From Siphonobacter curvatus (GTDB taxonomy: Bacteria; Bacteroidota; Bacteroidia; Cytophagales; Spirosomataceae): DNA of 64,000 bases. Below the pieces are notes generated by a model. The model ran no database searches. It was not told the DNA's origin and saw nothing but the letters and a program-made list of their open reading frames with translations. Each line of letters begins with the position of its first letter. The stretch's first letter is position 1. The translations under genes were made by a program, and so were the position numbers. Shown here in pieces: positions 1 to 7,051 of the stretch. The stretch spans positions 372,090-436,089 of the forward strand of contig NZ_PTRA01000002.1 in assembly GCF_002943425.1 (NCBI RefSeq), in the 5' to 3' direction.

Positions 1-218
1 TCGATAAGACGAGGCCCGAGCACGGGATGTTGTACATAGGCCTGAGCCTCCGCCCGGTCCGCAATACCATAGTGCTGGGCCATGTGACTATAACCGAGTC
101 CTTTCAACTGCGGAAAAATGTACCACATCCAATGACTCCGCTTCCGCCCGTTTTTAATTTCAGACAAAGCCTGAGCATACTCTTCTTGTTGAGCTTCTAT
201 AAATCGGTTGAGGTCCAT
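1..218 (-). CDS. DUF1810 family protein, N-terminal part (runs off the left edge)
   Basis: Reading the minus strand from the ATG at 216-218 gives 72 uninterrupted codons that leave the window. Residues 24-37 read GRKRSHWMWYIFPQ, followed by LKGLGYS and, near the edge, HPVLGPRL. This pattern is characteristic of the DUF1810 family, small cytoplasmic proteins of about 140 residues with no settled function. About half of the protein is therefore visible. It is transcribed away from the esterase-like gene at 389, leaving a short divergent intergenic region. Family assignment is from recognised motifs; no function is inferred. Confidence 0.85.
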   Translation of the reverse strand, partial: MDLNRFIEAQQEEYAQALSEIKNGRKRSHWMWYIFPQLKGLGYSHMAQHYGIADRAEAQAYVQHPVLGPRLI

Positions 219-388
219 CGTAGTAATTTTTGCTCCAACTGGTATAAAAAGAGTTGTGCCTAAACCTTTCAAACCCATTCTATCCTTAATTTCATGCAAC
301 CTCTCCTATCTAAACCGCATCCTCATTTTCAAGACGTTTTTAGACAAAAAACGCTGTTTTTTACCACGCCTATCCTTATCGTCTTGCG

Positions 389-1648
389 ATGAAAGCAGTA
401 CTTTTTACTACCTTTTCGCTTCTTCTGGTCTTACCCTGCTTTAGTCAGGCTATTAAAAAATATGTCACTGAACATACGGTCAATATTGAGCATGTGGAGA
501 CTTCTACTGCCGACTATAGGGACCTAGAACCGATTGGTAAGGCCATTGGTGATGCCCGCGTAGTAATGCTGGGCGAACAGGATCACGGGGACGCAACGAC
601 CTTTCTTGCCAAAACCCGTTTAATCAAATACCTGCACGAACAGAAGGGTTTTAATGTACTTGCCTTTGAAAGTGACTTTTATGGCTTAACGAAAGGCTGG
701 GATGAAGTAGCGAAACGCTCCGAAACCCTTATCCCTTTTTTCAGAGAAAACATTTTTCCCATCTGGACGCGTAGTGATGCCTGTCAGTACCTCTTCGAAA
801 ACTATATCCCGCACACCTTCCAAACTCAGCAACCCTTGCAGGTTACGGGTTTTGATTCCCAGCTTTTTCAAGCGTACAGCTTTCAGCACCTGAAAGAAGA
901 CCTGGATCGACACCTGGTTGAAACCCATGTAAATGCAACATTCGCCACGGCCGCCGCGTACCAAACCTTCCTTGAGGCCGTAGCCGCCTTACTGGCTAAA
1001 CCCCTTAATCCTGAGTTTTTTACGAATGAAATGGTTCAGGTACTGGAAGACGGGTTGCAAACGATACGACAGGCCCAGCTTGCCAATAACGATTCCTCAT
1101 ACTGGCAGATCGTCGTCGAAAACCTGAAGGCCCTCACTAGGAACTCTAATCGGGTACGGGATCAAGCGATGGCGGTGAATCTTAACTATGTCGTGAATGA
1201 AAAATATAAAAACGAAAAGGTGATCGTCTGGGCGGCCAATACGCACGTAATGAAGTATACCGATCACATCAAAAGTAAGGCGAAACAATTCGATCAGGTC
1301 ATTTTTGAAAACATGGGTACTGCGTTTGTCAGAGACGGGGCGACGAAAACCTATGTACTCGGTTTTGCTTCGTACCAGGGAACGGCCGGGCGATTGGGAG
1401 CACCGACGTTTTCCGTTCAGGCCCCGCACAAAAACGGATTCGAGAATTGGATACCAGAGCAGATTCATTACGGCTTTGTGGATTTCTCTTTCTACAACGC
1501 TACCTACAATTACCCACAAGAACCCTTTCTGATGAAATCACCTATGCATTTTACGATTCCAGGCCGCGTCGCGGCCATTCCCTGGAATTTGGCATATGAC
1601 GGTATTTTCTTTATCCGGGAAATGCGGGCGGTGAAAAAAGCGGAGTAA
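389..1648 (+). CDS. Erythromycin esterase-like secreted protein
   Basis: 419 residues. Residues 1-20 form a Sec signal peptide ending CFSQ, so the protein is probably periplasmic or outer-membrane exposed. The family pattern is present: GEQDHGD at 62-68 (E63 and H66 match the catalytic Glu/His of Ere enzymes), AFESDFYG around 92-99, and VWAANTH near residue 290. EreA/EreB hydrolyse the macrolide lactone, but many Bacteroidota homologues have unknown substrates, and the signal peptide differs from cytoplasmic EreA/B. Macrolide resistance cannot be concluded. It is a single-gene unit, divergent from the DUF1810 gene and convergent with the SDR gene downstream. Confidence 0.85.
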   Translation: MKAVLFTTFSLLLVLPCFSQAIKKYVTEHTVNIEHVETSTADYRDLEPIGKAIGDARVVMLGEQDHGDATTFLAKTRLIKYLHEQKGFNVLAFESDFYGLTKGWDEVAKRSETLIPFFRENIFPIWTRSDACQYLFENYIPHTFQTQQPLQVTGFDSQLFQAYSFQHLKEDLDRHLVETHVNATFATAAAYQTFLEAVAALLAKPLNPEFFTNEMVQVLEDGLQTIRQAQLANNDSSYWQIVVENLKALTRNSNRVRDQAMAVNLNYVVNEKYKNEKVIVWAANTHVMKYTDHIKSKAKQFDQVIFENMGTAFVRDGATKTYVLGFASYQGTAGRLGAPTFSVQAPHKNGFENWIPEQIHYGFVDFSFYNATYNYPQEPFLMKSPMHFTIPGRVAAIPWNLAYDGIFFIREMRAVKKAE

Positions 1649-1708
1649 GGGATCATCCGAAGATAAGGAACGCGGGCGGGAGACGCTCTGCATTATTCTT
1701 AAGAGAAG

Positions 1709-1747
1709 AAAACCCCACCAGGAAGTACCTAGTGGTGTTCCGGTTTT
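1709..1747. terminator. Probable bidirectional terminator between convergent genes
   Basis: A stem of CCACCAGG with CCTAGTGG (one mismatch) is flanked by AAAACC on the left and GGTTTT on the right, giving U-tracts in both directions. It lies exactly between the stop codons of the converging esterase-like and SDR genes, overlapping the SDR stop. Confidence 0.5.
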
Positions 1748-2483
1748 ACCAGGGACAGTTAGCCGGCTCCGGAAAGTATTCTTCACTGAAAAATTTACCC
1801 GTTGGTCCATCCGATCCGATCGTTGCGTATTTAACGATCCGTTCGCCGGCCTGGGCTACCGTACTGGTCCCGTGATGATTGGTAAAATCGGTCTGCGTAT
1901 AACCGGGACAAACGGCATTTACCTTGAAGGACGTATGGCGAAGCTCGTACGCCAGATTGATCGTGTACATGTTCAGGGCTGTCTTTGAAGATTGATACGC
2001 CACAAAACGGGTGGGATAGCTCTCCGAAGTCAGGTCGGCGGCCAGCGTAAGGGAAGCCATGCTGGTACTAACATTAACAATTCGCGGCTCGGCGGCTTTC
2101 CTTAACAAATCAATGAATACCTGCGTCACTCGGATTACGCCGAACAGATTGGTATCGTACACGGTTTGAAACTGCTCGATGGGTGACCCGAGGGCCGACT
2201 GTTCAAATCCACCCGAAATACCGGCATTGTTGACCAATATATCCAAAACCTCCGTTTGCTGACCGATACGCTCGCGGGCGGCTTGAACCGAGGCTTCGTC
2301 CGTCACATCCAAAGCGATCGCTTCGACGTTGCTGAATCCTTCTGCCTGAAGTTTTTCTACTGCCTGTACGCCTTTAGCCAGGTCACGGCTTCCGAGATAC
2401 ACCTGAAATCCTTTTTGAGCGATCTGTTTGGCTACTTCCAGCCCAATGCCTTTATTGGCTCCTGTTACTAATGCTACTTTCAT
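1746..2483 (-). CDS. SDR family NAD(P)-dependent oxidoreductase (carbonyl reductase-like)
   Basis: 245 residues, the usual length of a classical short-chain dehydrogenase. The cofactor motif TGANKGIG is at 7-14, NNAG at 85-88, and the catalytic YxxxK is Y163-K167 (YQSSK), with serines in NVSTSMAS just before. The TGANKGIG start and overall pattern resemble NADPH carbonyl reductase-like SDRs, so it probably reduces a small carbonyl compound in the cytoplasm. It lies 70 bp downstream of an AraC regulator on the same strand, suggesting co-transcription or direct control by that regulator. The substrate cannot be told from sequence. Confidence 0.9.
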   Translation of the reverse strand: MKVALVTGANKGIGLEVAKQIAQKGFQVYLGSRDLAKGVQAVEKLQAEGFSNVEAIALDVTDEASVQAARERIGQQTEVLDILVNNAGISGGFEQSALGSPIEQFQTVYDTNLFGVIRVTQVFIDLLRKAAEPRIVNVSTSMASLTLAADLTSESYPTRFVAYQSSKTALNMYTINLAYELRHTSFKVNAVCPGYTQTDFTNHHGTSTVAQAGERIVKYATIGSDGPTGKFFSEEYFPEPANCPW

Positions 2484-2553
2484 TGTTTGAACCGTTTAAA
2501 ACTTACGGGGCGAAAGTAGCGAGCCCCTACCCAGGGCTTCTGGACTAATCGTG

Positions 2554-3432
2554 TTATTTACCGGACAAATCGTGCCCTTCCGTCAAAAAGGAACGGACGC
2601 TTTTGCCGGTTCTTTTTTTGAATACCCTCGAAAAATAATCGGGATCATTGAAACCCAGCTCGTAGGCTAGTTCTTTGACCGAAACGCTGGAATACTGTAG
2701 TTTACGTTGGGCTTCCAGTATTAATCGGCTAGTAATCCATTCTTTGGGCGAAACCCCCGAAAATTCCTTCACTACACTGTACAAGCCGCTCGGGGTCAGG
2801 GACAATTCTTCCGCGATGGTATAGATTTCCGGTTGTTCGGTTAAATGGTTTTCCACTACTTGTTTGAAAGCCGCGTATTTGGCCAGTCTGGGATTTGAAC
2901 GTACCTTCTGCTGGCTTTGCTCGAAGTAGGCACTATTGAATTCCGTTAGCAGGGCGTTTAAATAGGCTAGAAGGATCGGTACATCAGCCCGTCGTTCCGA
3001 GGCATGGAGCAATTGAAATAATACGGACAGCAGAGCCTTGACCCGCTGTTTAGACGCGGGATTGAAAGTAATAGTGGTTAATTGATGCGGATTGAGCAGA
3101 AAGGAATAGGATTGCGGTAATAGGGCCAGCGTGGTTTCATCAAAACCAACCTTAAAATGTTGAGTCCGGGCGTGCGAATACGAATTGGCGAACACCTGAT
3201 TCGGCAACCCCATCAACAATTGGCTGTCCGATAGAATCACGTTTTGCAAATCCGCCATATACGTGGCTGCTCCCTGATCCATAAATACAAAATAGTAGTA
3301 CGACAACTTATGAGGTTGCAGTAGCGTTTGCAAAACTCGTTCTGATGGTGGTTTCGTACAGTTTTCGTTGACGGTCAACACCAGCGTATCGTGATGTCTG
3401 ATCTGTTGGAGTAAGCCTTTTGTATCTTTCAT
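2554..3432 (-). CDS. AraC family transcriptional regulator
   Basis: 292 residues. The N-terminal ~170 residues form an AraC-type ligand-binding region, and the C-terminal ~100 residues hold the double helix-turn-helix: IAEELSLTPSGLYSVVKEF for the first, and VKELAYELGFNDPDYFSRVFK followed by KRTGKSVRSF for the second, the typical AraC/HTH_18 ending. It sits directly upstream of the SDR gene on the same strand, an arrangement in which the regulator commonly controls the oxidoreductase. A 12-bp perfect palindrome, GTAATTAATTAC at 3486-3497, lies about 55 bp upstream of its ATG and could be an operator. The inducer is unknown. Confidence 0.9.
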   Translation of the reverse strand: MKDTKGLLQQIRHHDTLVLTVNENCTKPPSERVLQTLLQPHKLSYYYFVFMDQGAATYMADLQNVILSDSQLLMGLPNQVFANSYSHARTQHFKVGFDETTLALLPQSYSFLLNPHQLTTITFNPASKQRVKALLSVLFQLLHASERRADVPILLAYLNALLTEFNSAYFEQSQQKVRSNPRLAKYAAFKQVVENHLTEQPEIYTIAEELSLTPSGLYSVVKEFSGVSPKEWITSRLILEAQRKLQYSSVSVKELAYELGFNDPDYFSRVFKKRTGKSVRSFLTEGHDLSGK

Positions 3433-3751
3433 AGCCTAGCTTTTATTCGCATTCCTCTATACGAGCGACCTGCCTCGTTTCATACGTAATTAATTACTCG
3501 CGTTGTATACAGACTCCCAGTTTAATCGTGGAGCGTACGGATCCTTTCTCCTACTTGATCGCCATCCCAAGGAATTCAGATTGCTTTCAGAAAGTTTCAT
3601 CTTGCCTGGTTCTTCTCTACATTAAAGCGAGTAGACGATGCACTTTTTCGTGCAAACGTTTCGAGAGAGTATCTTTCATTAAAAGTCAGGTTTGCTATCT
3701 TGGCGGCTCATTCTAGTTTTCATCCTCGTCATCTCACTGAACCGCTAACGC
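3433..3751. other. Intergenic region between divergent AraC and VOC genes
   Basis: 319 bp without a credible gene. It holds the palindrome GTAATTAATTAC (3486-3497), a small TGCAC/GTGCA hairpin near 3637-3652, and a TATCTTGG element around 3697 that approximates the Bacteroidota -7 box for the VOC gene. A 62-codon open frame here has no family resemblance and is disregarded. Confidence 0.5.
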
Positions 3752-4117
3752 ATGGCATCTCCGCTGTTAGGCCTCCGAACCACCATTTACGCCGCTCCTG
3801 ATCTGGAACAGACCAAGGCCTGGTACACCGGTTTTTTGGGTATTGCTCCGTACTTCGATGAGCCTTTTTACGTGGGCTACAATGTCGGCGGTTATGAATT
3901 AGGCTTGGACCCACATCTGGCACCTGCTCTGGGTTCGCCCGTTACGTACTGGGGCGTAGAGCACATCAACGAGGTGTATCAATCGCTGCTGGAAAAGGGA
4001 GCAAAATCGCTGGAAGAACCCCAGGAAGTAGGCGGCGGTATTTTCGTGGCCACGGTACAGGATCCCTTTGGTAATACGCTGGGAATCATCTATAATCCGC
4101 ATTTTCGATTGGAATAA
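3752..4117 (+). CDS. VOC family protein (glyoxalase/bleomycin resistance fold)
   Basis: 121 residues, one vicinal-oxygen-chelate domain. The N-terminal half starts with the LRTTIYAAPDLEQTKAWYT pattern followed by FLGIAPYF. The C-terminal half has VEHINEVYQSLLEKGAK and ends QDPFGNTLGIIYNP, the usual DPFGN signature of the second beta-alpha-beta-beta-beta unit. Such proteins include glyoxalase I, dioxygenases and drug-binding proteins. The canonical metal ligands are not obvious, so the activity remains open. It is a single gene, divergent from the AraC regulator. Confidence 0.85.
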   Translation: MASPLLGLRTTIYAAPDLEQTKAWYTGFLGIAPYFDEPFYVGYNVGGYELGLDPHLAPALGSPVTYWGVEHINEVYQSLLEKGAKSLEEPQEVGGGIFVATVQDPFGNTLGIIYNPHFRLE

Positions 4118-4298
4118 TCTCTTGTAGAATTTCTCAAGGGCTTGCCAACGGGAAATTTCACCGCATGGACTCGTTCTTTCGTTGCTTTTTGTTCGTCCTA
4201 ACGCAACGATTTTCACCTACCCAGGAAAAGAATACGACAAAATGGAATTTTTTCACTCGTGTGTGTGTATATTTACCATACACTAGTAAAATCATTCT

Positions 4299-4796
4299 AT
4301 GCAAGCTGTTTTGCCCGTAACGCATCTGATCCAACAAGCCCGGCAAGGCGTACTACGTGCCCGGGTGGACGAAGTAGCCGCCCTTGCCGGCTTGAGCGAC
4401 AAGGAAATGGCTCACGTACTGAATATGTCCGTCCGGGGTCTGCACGGGAAAACTCCCTCGGAGGTACTTTCCCTGGCCGCCAGCGAGCGTTTGCTCTTAC
4501 TGGAACGCTTACTCCGGCACAGTCTAAACGTTTTCGATGGTCGGTCGGAATTGGTTAGTCGCTGGTTGCATACCCCCCTGCCCGAATTAGCCTACGCCGA
4601 GCGTACCGAGGAACCCGGGCCTACACCACCGCTACGAAGTATGGGATCGTTTGAAGCCCCGGTTGCCGAAGCGTACAGCAGCCCCGCCACCAGCGAACAG
4701 GAAGCCCAGTCGCCGCTTGCCGTACTGGATACCGTTTCAGGCTTTGCCTTAGCCGAAGACGTACTCGGTCGGATTGAATGGGGAATCATTAGTTAA
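4299..4796 (+). CDS. Antitoxin of a RES-Xre type II toxin-antitoxin pair (MbcA/ParS/Xre)
   Basis: 165 residues. The N-terminal part (about 20-85) is the Xre-like region, with LSDKEMAHVLNMSVRGLHG as helix-turn-helix. The C-terminal toxin-binding DUF2384 motif is recognisable but split: WLHTPLPEL at about 87-95, then some 45 low-complexity residues rich in E, P, S and A, then SPLAVLDTVSG and the LGRIEWGIIS ending. In ordinary family members WL..P...L and P..LLDT are almost adjacent, so the insertion is unusual. It lies 4 bp before the RES toxin start. By family knowledge the antitoxin neutralises the RES enzyme and autorepresses the operon; a TATATTTA box near 4267-4274 may be the promoter. Confidence 0.85.
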   Translation: MQAVLPVTHLIQQARQGVLRARVDEVAALAGLSDKEMAHVLNMSVRGLHGKTPSEVLSLAASERLLLLERLLRHSLNVFDGRSELVSRWLHTPLPELAYAERTEEPGPTPPLRSMGSFEAPVAEAYSSPATSEQEAQSPLAVLDTVSGFALAEDVLGRIEWGIIS

Positions 4797-4800
4797 GTAC

Positions 4801-5277
4801 ATGGACGTATTTCGTATCAACAAAGAACCTTACCACACGGACCCCTTGTCGACGGTGGGAAGTTATAAATACGGGGGTCGCTGGAACCCCAAAGGCATCG
4901 GTATTCTCTACACCAGCCGAACGCCGGAACTGGCCCTGCTGGAAACGCTGGTCCACCTGCCGCCCCTGCTCACGAGCGAGCTGCCCCGTTTGTGGCTCAG
5001 TACACTCCGCCTACCCGAAGATCCGCAAACCGTTTTCTGGCTGAATCCCAGTCATTTGCCCGCATACTGGAACGCTCCCTCCCTCTTCGCCAGCCAGACG
5101 ATTTTGAAAGAATGGCTGAAAGATCCCTTTTGTCTGGCCGTAGGCGTACCCTCGGTCATCATGCCTGAATCGTACAACCTTTTGTTACATCCGCGTCACC
5201 CGGCCTATATCGACGTTCAGCTGATTCACCAGCGAGTATTACCGCTGGACACGCGGCTACGAAGTGGTACGGCTTAA
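4801..5277 (+). CDS. RES domain toxin (NAD+ phosphorylase/glycohydrolase family)
   Basis: 158 residues from ATG 4801, chosen because it lies 4 bp after the antitoxin stop; a TTG nine codons upstream inside the antitoxin gene is a less likely start. The RES fold residues are visible: R27 in YGGRWNPKG, Y37 in ILYTS, E48 in LALLETLVH, and S118 in VPSVIMP, followed by LLLHPRHP. Characterised RES toxins (MbcT, PP_2433-type Res) deplete NAD+ and arrest growth. The complete active site suggests a functional toxin paired with the adjacent antitoxin. The catalytic set is read directly; NAD+ depletion is family knowledge. Confidence 0.88.
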   Translation: MDVFRINKEPYHTDPLSTVGSYKYGGRWNPKGIGILYTSRTPELALLETLVHLPPLLTSELPRLWLSTLRLPEDPQTVFWLNPSHLPAYWNAPSLFASQTILKEWLKDPFCLAVGVPSVIMPESYNLLLHPRHPAYIDVQLIHQRVLPLDTRLRSGTA

Positions 5278-5322
5278 GTGAAAGGACATAGGGTCTCCTC
5301 CCAAAAGATTATTATTTTTCTT

Positions 5323-5351
5323 AATTAATTATTGTTTTACGATAATTAATT
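5323..5351. promoter_or_regulatory. 10-bp inverted repeat upstream of the DUF2975/HTH pair
   Basis: AATTAATTAT at 5323-5332 and ATAATTAATT at 5342-5351 are perfect inverted repeats separated by 9 bp, about 30 bp before the ATG of the membrane protein. The position suits an operator for the HTH protein encoded two genes on. This is inference from position and symmetry only. Confidence 0.4.
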
Positions 5352-5382
5352 GTTGCTTTGTAAGGTCTAACGATTCTTACCG

Positions 5383-5895
5383 ATGGCAACCGTTCGTTTT
5401 ATCTCCCGCATCCTGTTTGTCCTGACCCGCCTGGCGGCCCTGGGCTATGGACTTTCCTTTGTACTTTCTGCCCTGGCTTTTGCCACGGGCTGGTCATTAC
5501 ATGTAAATGAGCAGCAAAGCCGATTTGAAATTTATTATCCCTTCACGACGAAGCCGTACCTACTGGGAGAATACAATCCCGGCTATCTGTGTATGTTTCT
5601 GTTATTACTGGGCATGTATACGCTATTCTTTTATCTGGTGAGCCGGGTTTTTACGGTTTTTACCCAAACCCGACTGTTTACCCCCTACGGCATCCGGCAA
5701 TTGCAGTGGTTTTACCGGGGGAATCTGCTATTACCCACCCTGGTAACCGTGCTGATCTCGCTGGTTTATCCCCTTGGTTCGCCGGTAGAGGTACTTATCA
5801 GCCTGCATTTCCTGCTCGGGGTATTTACGTATTTTCTAGCTGTTATTTTTCAACAGGGGCTTACGCTTCAAAATGAACAGGACTTAATTATTTAG
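5383..5895 (+). CDS. DUF2975 family membrane protein
   Basis: 170 residues with four predicted membrane helices (about 8-35, 65-90, 108-130 and 136-160). The tail QGLTLQNEQDLII matches the conserved E-D-L-I ending of DUF2975 proteins. The start codon of a YozG-like Cro/CI regulator lies 1 bp after its stop, the standard partnership for this family, so the two form one transcript. By analogy with membrane protein/regulator pairs it may sense a membrane signal and pass it to the regulator, but no function has been fixed. Confidence 0.85.
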   Translation: MATVRFISRILFVLTRLAALGYGLSFVLSALAFATGWSLHVNEQQSRFEIYYPFTTKPYLLGEYNPGYLCMFLLLLGMYTLFFYLVSRVFTVFTQTRLFTPYGIRQLQWFYRGNLLLPTLVTVLISLVYPLGSPVEVLISLHFLLGVFTYFLAVIFQQGLTLQNEQDLII

Positions 5896-5896
5896 T

Positions 5897-6106
5897 ATGC
5901 CCATCATTGTCAACGTGGATGTCATGCTCGCCCGCCGGAAAATGCAGAGTAAAGAACTAGCCGAGCGACTGGGCATTACACCAGCCAACTTGTCTATCCT
6001 CAAAACAGGCAAAGCTAAGGGCATTCGTTTCGATACGCTGGAAGCACTGTGTCAGATTCTGGACTGTCAACCCGGCGATATTCTTGAATACGTAGCCGAG
6101 CCCTAA
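5897..6106 (+). CDS. Cro/CI family transcriptional regulator (YozG-like)
   Basis: 69 residues, nearly all a single helix-turn-helix domain: MQSKELAERLGITPANLSIL is the recognition unit and FDTLEALCQILDCQPGDILEY the closing helices typical of YozG-like regulators. It starts 1 bp after the stop of the DUF2975 gene. Very small Cro/CI proteins of this kind often repress their own operon; the inverted repeat at 5323-5351 is the candidate site. It could also act on the ABC transporter genes that follow. Confidence 0.88.
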   Translation: MPIIVNVDVMLARRKMQSKELAERLGITPANLSILKTGKAKGIRFDTLEALCQILDCQPGDILEYVAEP

Positions 6107-6135
6107 GCCCTTTTTCCCTTCCTCTTTTCTTGTAC

Positions 6136-6158
6136 TCCCGCTTTCAGCGAGAGCGGGA
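6136..6158. other. GC-rich hairpin between the HTH gene and the ABC transporter
   Basis: TCCCGCTTTC and GAGAGCGGGA pair over 10 bp (one G-U) around a 3-nt loop, 20 bp before the ABC ATPase ATG. There is no U-tract, so it is not a standard terminator. It may attenuate read-through or affect translation of the ATPase. Confidence 0.4.
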
Positions 6159-6178
6159 ATCGCTATGTCATTTCAACT

Positions 6179-7051
6179 ATGCAATACTTACGCATTCAAC
6201 ACCTTAGCAAAACGTACGCCAATGGCGTGAAAGCCCTCAACGATGTTTCGCTCGATCTCGGTCCGGGTATGTTTGGCTTACTGGGACCCAACGGAGCCGG
6301 TAAATCGTCACTCATGAAAACGCTGGCGGGCCTGCAAACCGCCGATCAGGGGGAAATCCACTGGAATGACCTCGACGTTCGGCAACAGCCCCGGCTCTTC
6401 AAACAACACTTGGGCTTTCTACCCCAGGGCTTTGGCGTCTACCCCAAGGTATCGGCCTACGAATTACTCCAACATCTAGCCATTCTGAAAGGTCTTACCC
6501 ACCGGGCATCCCGAACGGAACAGGTGCTGGCCTTACTCGAAAAAACGAACCTTTATGCCGTACGGCATCAGGAAGCTCATCGGTTTTCGGGAGGTATGCT
6601 ACAGCGATTCGGGATTGCCCAAGCCTTACTCGGGGACCCCAAAGTACTGATTGTGGACGAACCTACGGCGGGCCTCGACCCCGAAGAACGCCTGCGATTC
6701 AATAATCTGCTCAGTGAAATCAGTGAAGAACGAATCGTCATCCTGTCTACGCACCTGGTCGAAGATGTGCGGCACTTGTGTACCGATATGGCCATTATGA
6801 ATCGGGGTCAACTCATCGCTCGCGGCAAACCCGAAGCTTTCATTCAAAATCTGGAAGGTAAGCTCTGGCAGCGACGCGTCGCTAAAACAGAACTCGCTGC
6901 CTCCCAACCGGGTCTGCTTTCGATGCAGTTGGTCGGCGGTACGCACGTGGCCCACTACTACGCACCTAGCTGTCCCGGGCCCGATTATCAGCCCTTAGCG
7001 GCTAGTCTGGAAGACGTTTATTTTCATACCCTCAATCAACCTGCGTTATGA
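6179..7051 (+). CDS. ABC transporter ATP-binding protein
   Basis: 290 residues. Walker A GPNGAGKSS is at 36-44, the Q-loop in FLPQGFGVYP, the signature FSGGMLQR, Walker B VLIVDEPTAG, and a switch histidine in STHLVEDV. It is the DrrA/CcmA-like ATPase type used by ABC-2 exporters and has a C-terminal extension of about 80 residues. The stop codon overlaps the start of the permease-peptidase gene (ATGA), so both are translated together and surely form one complex at the inner membrane. The substrate is unknown. Confidence 0.92.
   Translation: MQYLRIQHLSKTYANGVKALNDVSLDLGPGMFGLLGPNGAGKSSLMKTLAGLQTADQGEIHWNDLDVRQQPRLFKQHLGFLPQGFGVYPKVSAYELLQHLAILKGLTHRASRTEQVLALLEKTNLYAVRHQEAHRFSGGMLQRFGIAQALLGDPKVLIVDEPTAGLDPEERLRFNNLLSEISEERIVILSTHLVEDVRHLCTDMAIMNRGQLIARGKPEAFIQNLEGKLWQRRVAKTELAASQPGLLSMQLVGGTHVAHYYAPSCPGPDYQPLAASLEDVYFHTLNQPAL

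Noticed and set aside
27-444. Two plus-strand frames of 78 codons at the left edge
   Set aside because: One is antisense to the DUF1810 gene and the other overlaps the signal peptide of the esterase-like gene in another frame; neither has family resemblance.
389-1648. Macrolide resistance determinant
   Set aside because: The protein has a signal peptide and no resistance context; only family-level similarity to erythromycin esterases is supported.
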